A stretch of 5,694 bases of DNA. Origin: Actinomycetota bacterium. Its GTDB lineage: Bacteria; Actinomycetota; Coriobacteriia; Anaerosomatales; JAHIQC01. Each line of letters opens with the position of its first letter. The first letter of the stretch is position 1. The position numbers and the translations under genes were made by a program. The stretch spans positions 1 through 5,694 of the forward strand of contig JAHIQC010000037.1 in NCBI GenBank assembly GCA_018902765.1, in the 5' to 3' direction. The notes beneath the pieces were generated by a model. That model saw only the letters and a program-made list of their open reading frames with translations, ran no database searches and was not told the DNA's origin. This document shows, piece by piece, positions 4,513-5,694 of this stretch.

Positions 4513-5694
4513 ATGGAAACGCTCAAACCACGAACTTTCGAGATACGCACCTTCGGGTGTCAGATGAACAAACACGACTCCGAACGCGTGGCAGGAATGC
4601 TTACCGCGTCTGGACACGTTCACGTTGCGGCGGATCAGCCGGCGGACATCTACGTGTTCATGACGTGCTGCGTGCGAGAAAACGCCGATGAGCGCCTGCG
4701 AGGCCAAGTCGCGTCATTGAAGGCGCTCAAGACCGGTGGTCGCCCTGAGACCCTGATCGCTGTCGGCGGGTGTATCGGGCAGCGTGACGGTGAGGCCCTT
4801 CTGCGCCTTTTGCCGCACGTCGATGTCGTATTCGGCACGCACAACGTCTCTCGGCTTCCCGCATTACTTGAAGCGGTGACCGAATCTCGTATTCCCATCG
4901 TTGAGGTGTTGGATTCTGCGGACTCATTCACGAGCGAATTGCCTACGGAACGCGCGCATCCCTGGCACGCGTGGGTCCCGATAACTGTCGGCTGCAACAA
5001 CTTCTGCACCTACTGCGTCGTGCCGTACGTGAGAGGTCGCGAGCATTCCCGGCAGTTGGAGGACATTGTCGCGGAATGCGAGGGCCTGGTAGACGAAGGG
5101 GTCCTGGAGATAACCCTGCTGGGCCAAAACGTGAACAGCTACGGGCGAGACCTTTACGGTGAGCCGCGTTTTGCTGAGGCCCTGCGACGAGTCGCGGCTA
5201 CCGGGATCGAGCGCATAAGGTTCGCGACAAGTCATCCGAAGGACCTTTCCGATGAGACAATAGCTGTCATGGCCGAGACACCCGCTGTGTGCAAGTACCT
5301 GCATCTGCCCGTGCAGTCCGGATCTGACTCGGTCTTGGCTGCTATGAATCGGCACTATACGAAGGATTCGTATCTGGCCCTCGTGGACCGTCTCTACGCC
5401 GCGATGCCCGATTTGGCACTGTCTACGGACATCATCGTTGGCTTCCCTGGTGAGACGGAACAGGACTTCCTGGACACACTGGATGTGGTGTCCTCGGCGC
5501 GGTATGACCAGAGCTTCACATTCATCTATTCGCCGCGGGAAGGCACGCCCGCCGCGACCATGGATTGCCAGATTCCGCGTGAGGTCTCCCAGGAACGCTT
5601 CGACCGCTTGGTCGAAGCGGTTCACAGCGGGGTCTTGGACAAGAACCTTCACCTGGTAGGCACCGAACAACGGGTCCTGTTTGAGGGCACGTCG
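4513..5694 (+). CDS. miaB: tRNA-2-methylthio-N6-dimethylallyladenosine synthase MiaB, 3' end missing
   Basis: MiaB is a radical-SAM enzyme that adds a methylthio group to isopentenyl-adenosine at position 37 of tRNAs reading UNN codons, which steadies codon pairing. The frame is open from ATG 4513 to the right edge, giving 394 residues of the usual 440 or so. The N-terminal methylthiotransferase domain has its three cluster-binding cysteines: Cys16 in 'FGCQMN', Cys52 in 'MTCCVREN' and Cys87 in 'GGCIGQ'. The radical-SAM CxxxCxxC motif is at Cys161, Cys165 and Cys168 ('CNNFCTYC'), followed by 'PYVRGREHSR'. 'LLGQNVNSYG', 'HLPVQSGSD' and 'DIIVGFPGET' are further MiaB signatures. The window ends as the TRAM RNA-binding domain begins ('VGTEQRVLFEG'). 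The usual Asn of 'NTC' is Met50 here, and an extra cysteine, Cys53, follows Cys52. There is no good ribosome site. The start is supported by the family N-terminus and the 18-base gap after the PHP gene. Confidence 0.96.
   Translation, partial: METLKPRTFEIRTFGCQMNKHDSERVAGMLTASGHVHVAADQPADIYVFMTCCVRENADERLRGQVASLKALKTGGRPETLIAVGGCIGQRDGEALLRLLPHVDVVFGTHNVSRLPALLEAVTESRIPIVEVLDSADSFTSELPTERAHPWHAWVPITVGCNNFCTYCVVPYVRGREHSRQLEDIVAECEGLVDEGVLEITLLGQNVNSYGRDLYGEPRFAEALRRVAATGIERIRFATSHPKDLSDETIAVMAETPAVCKYLHLPVQSGSDSVLAAMNRHYTKDSYLALVDRLYAAMPDLALSTDIIVGFPGETEQDFLDTLDVVSSARYDQSFTFIYSPREGTPAATMDCQIPREVSQERFDRLVEAVHSGVLDKNLHLVGTEQRVLFEGTS

Noticed and set aside
4924..5670. Open frame of 248 codons on the - strand opposite miaB
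   Set aside because: The + strand carries unmistakable MiaB motifs over the whole span, and the - strand translation shows no known motif.

Overview
The window carries six protein genes, all on the + strand, in the order recX (3' end only), rny, a stand-alone GHKL-type ATPase gene, spoVS, a PHP-domain gene, and miaB (cut off by the right edge). The organism looks like a moderately GC-rich Gram-positive-type bacterium. RNase Y, SpoVS and this gene order recall Firmicutes. The base composition, the weak or absent Shine-Dalgarno sequences at two genes, TAnnnT-type -10 boxes close to start codons, and the MiaB sequence 'MTCCVREN' fit a deep actinobacterial lineage, such as a relative of Coriobacteriia. 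That placement is inference and was not tested by a search.

Bases 1-194 hold the RecX C-terminus. Bases 195-499 have no credible gene, but hold what looks like a complete small-RNA unit. A sigma70-like promoter (200-229) would start RNA at about 236. A rod-like RNA closed by pairing of 236-249 with 374-387 follows, and a terminator-like hairpin with a T-rich tail ends it (385-417). Size and architecture recall 6S RNA, with a regulatory leader for rny as the alternative. rny (500-2029) follows behind a perfect Shine-Dalgarno sequence and ends in a GC-rich terminator hairpin (2065-2090).

The GHKL ATPase gene (2141-3220) may be transcribed leaderless from its own -10 box. A 148-base gap with a perfect TATAAT and a 6-bp inverted repeat then precedes spoVS (3369-3641). 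The PHP gene (3664-4494) starts 22 bases after spoVS, and miaB (4513 onward) starts 18 bases after the PHP gene, so these three probably share a transcript.

The set mixes RNA turnover and modification (RNase Y, the PHP protein resembling the RNase AM/YciV family, MiaB), recombination control (RecX) and an Alb-fold developmental regulator (SpoVS). The skeleton rny-X-spoVS-Y-miaB matches the Bacillus subtilis rny-ymdB-spoVS-tdh-kbl-miaB region. Here X is the GHKL ATPase instead of YmdB, and Y is the PHP protein instead of Tdh/Kbl. The strongest candidates for something undescribed are the structured RNA upstream of rny and the GHKL protein between rny and spoVS.
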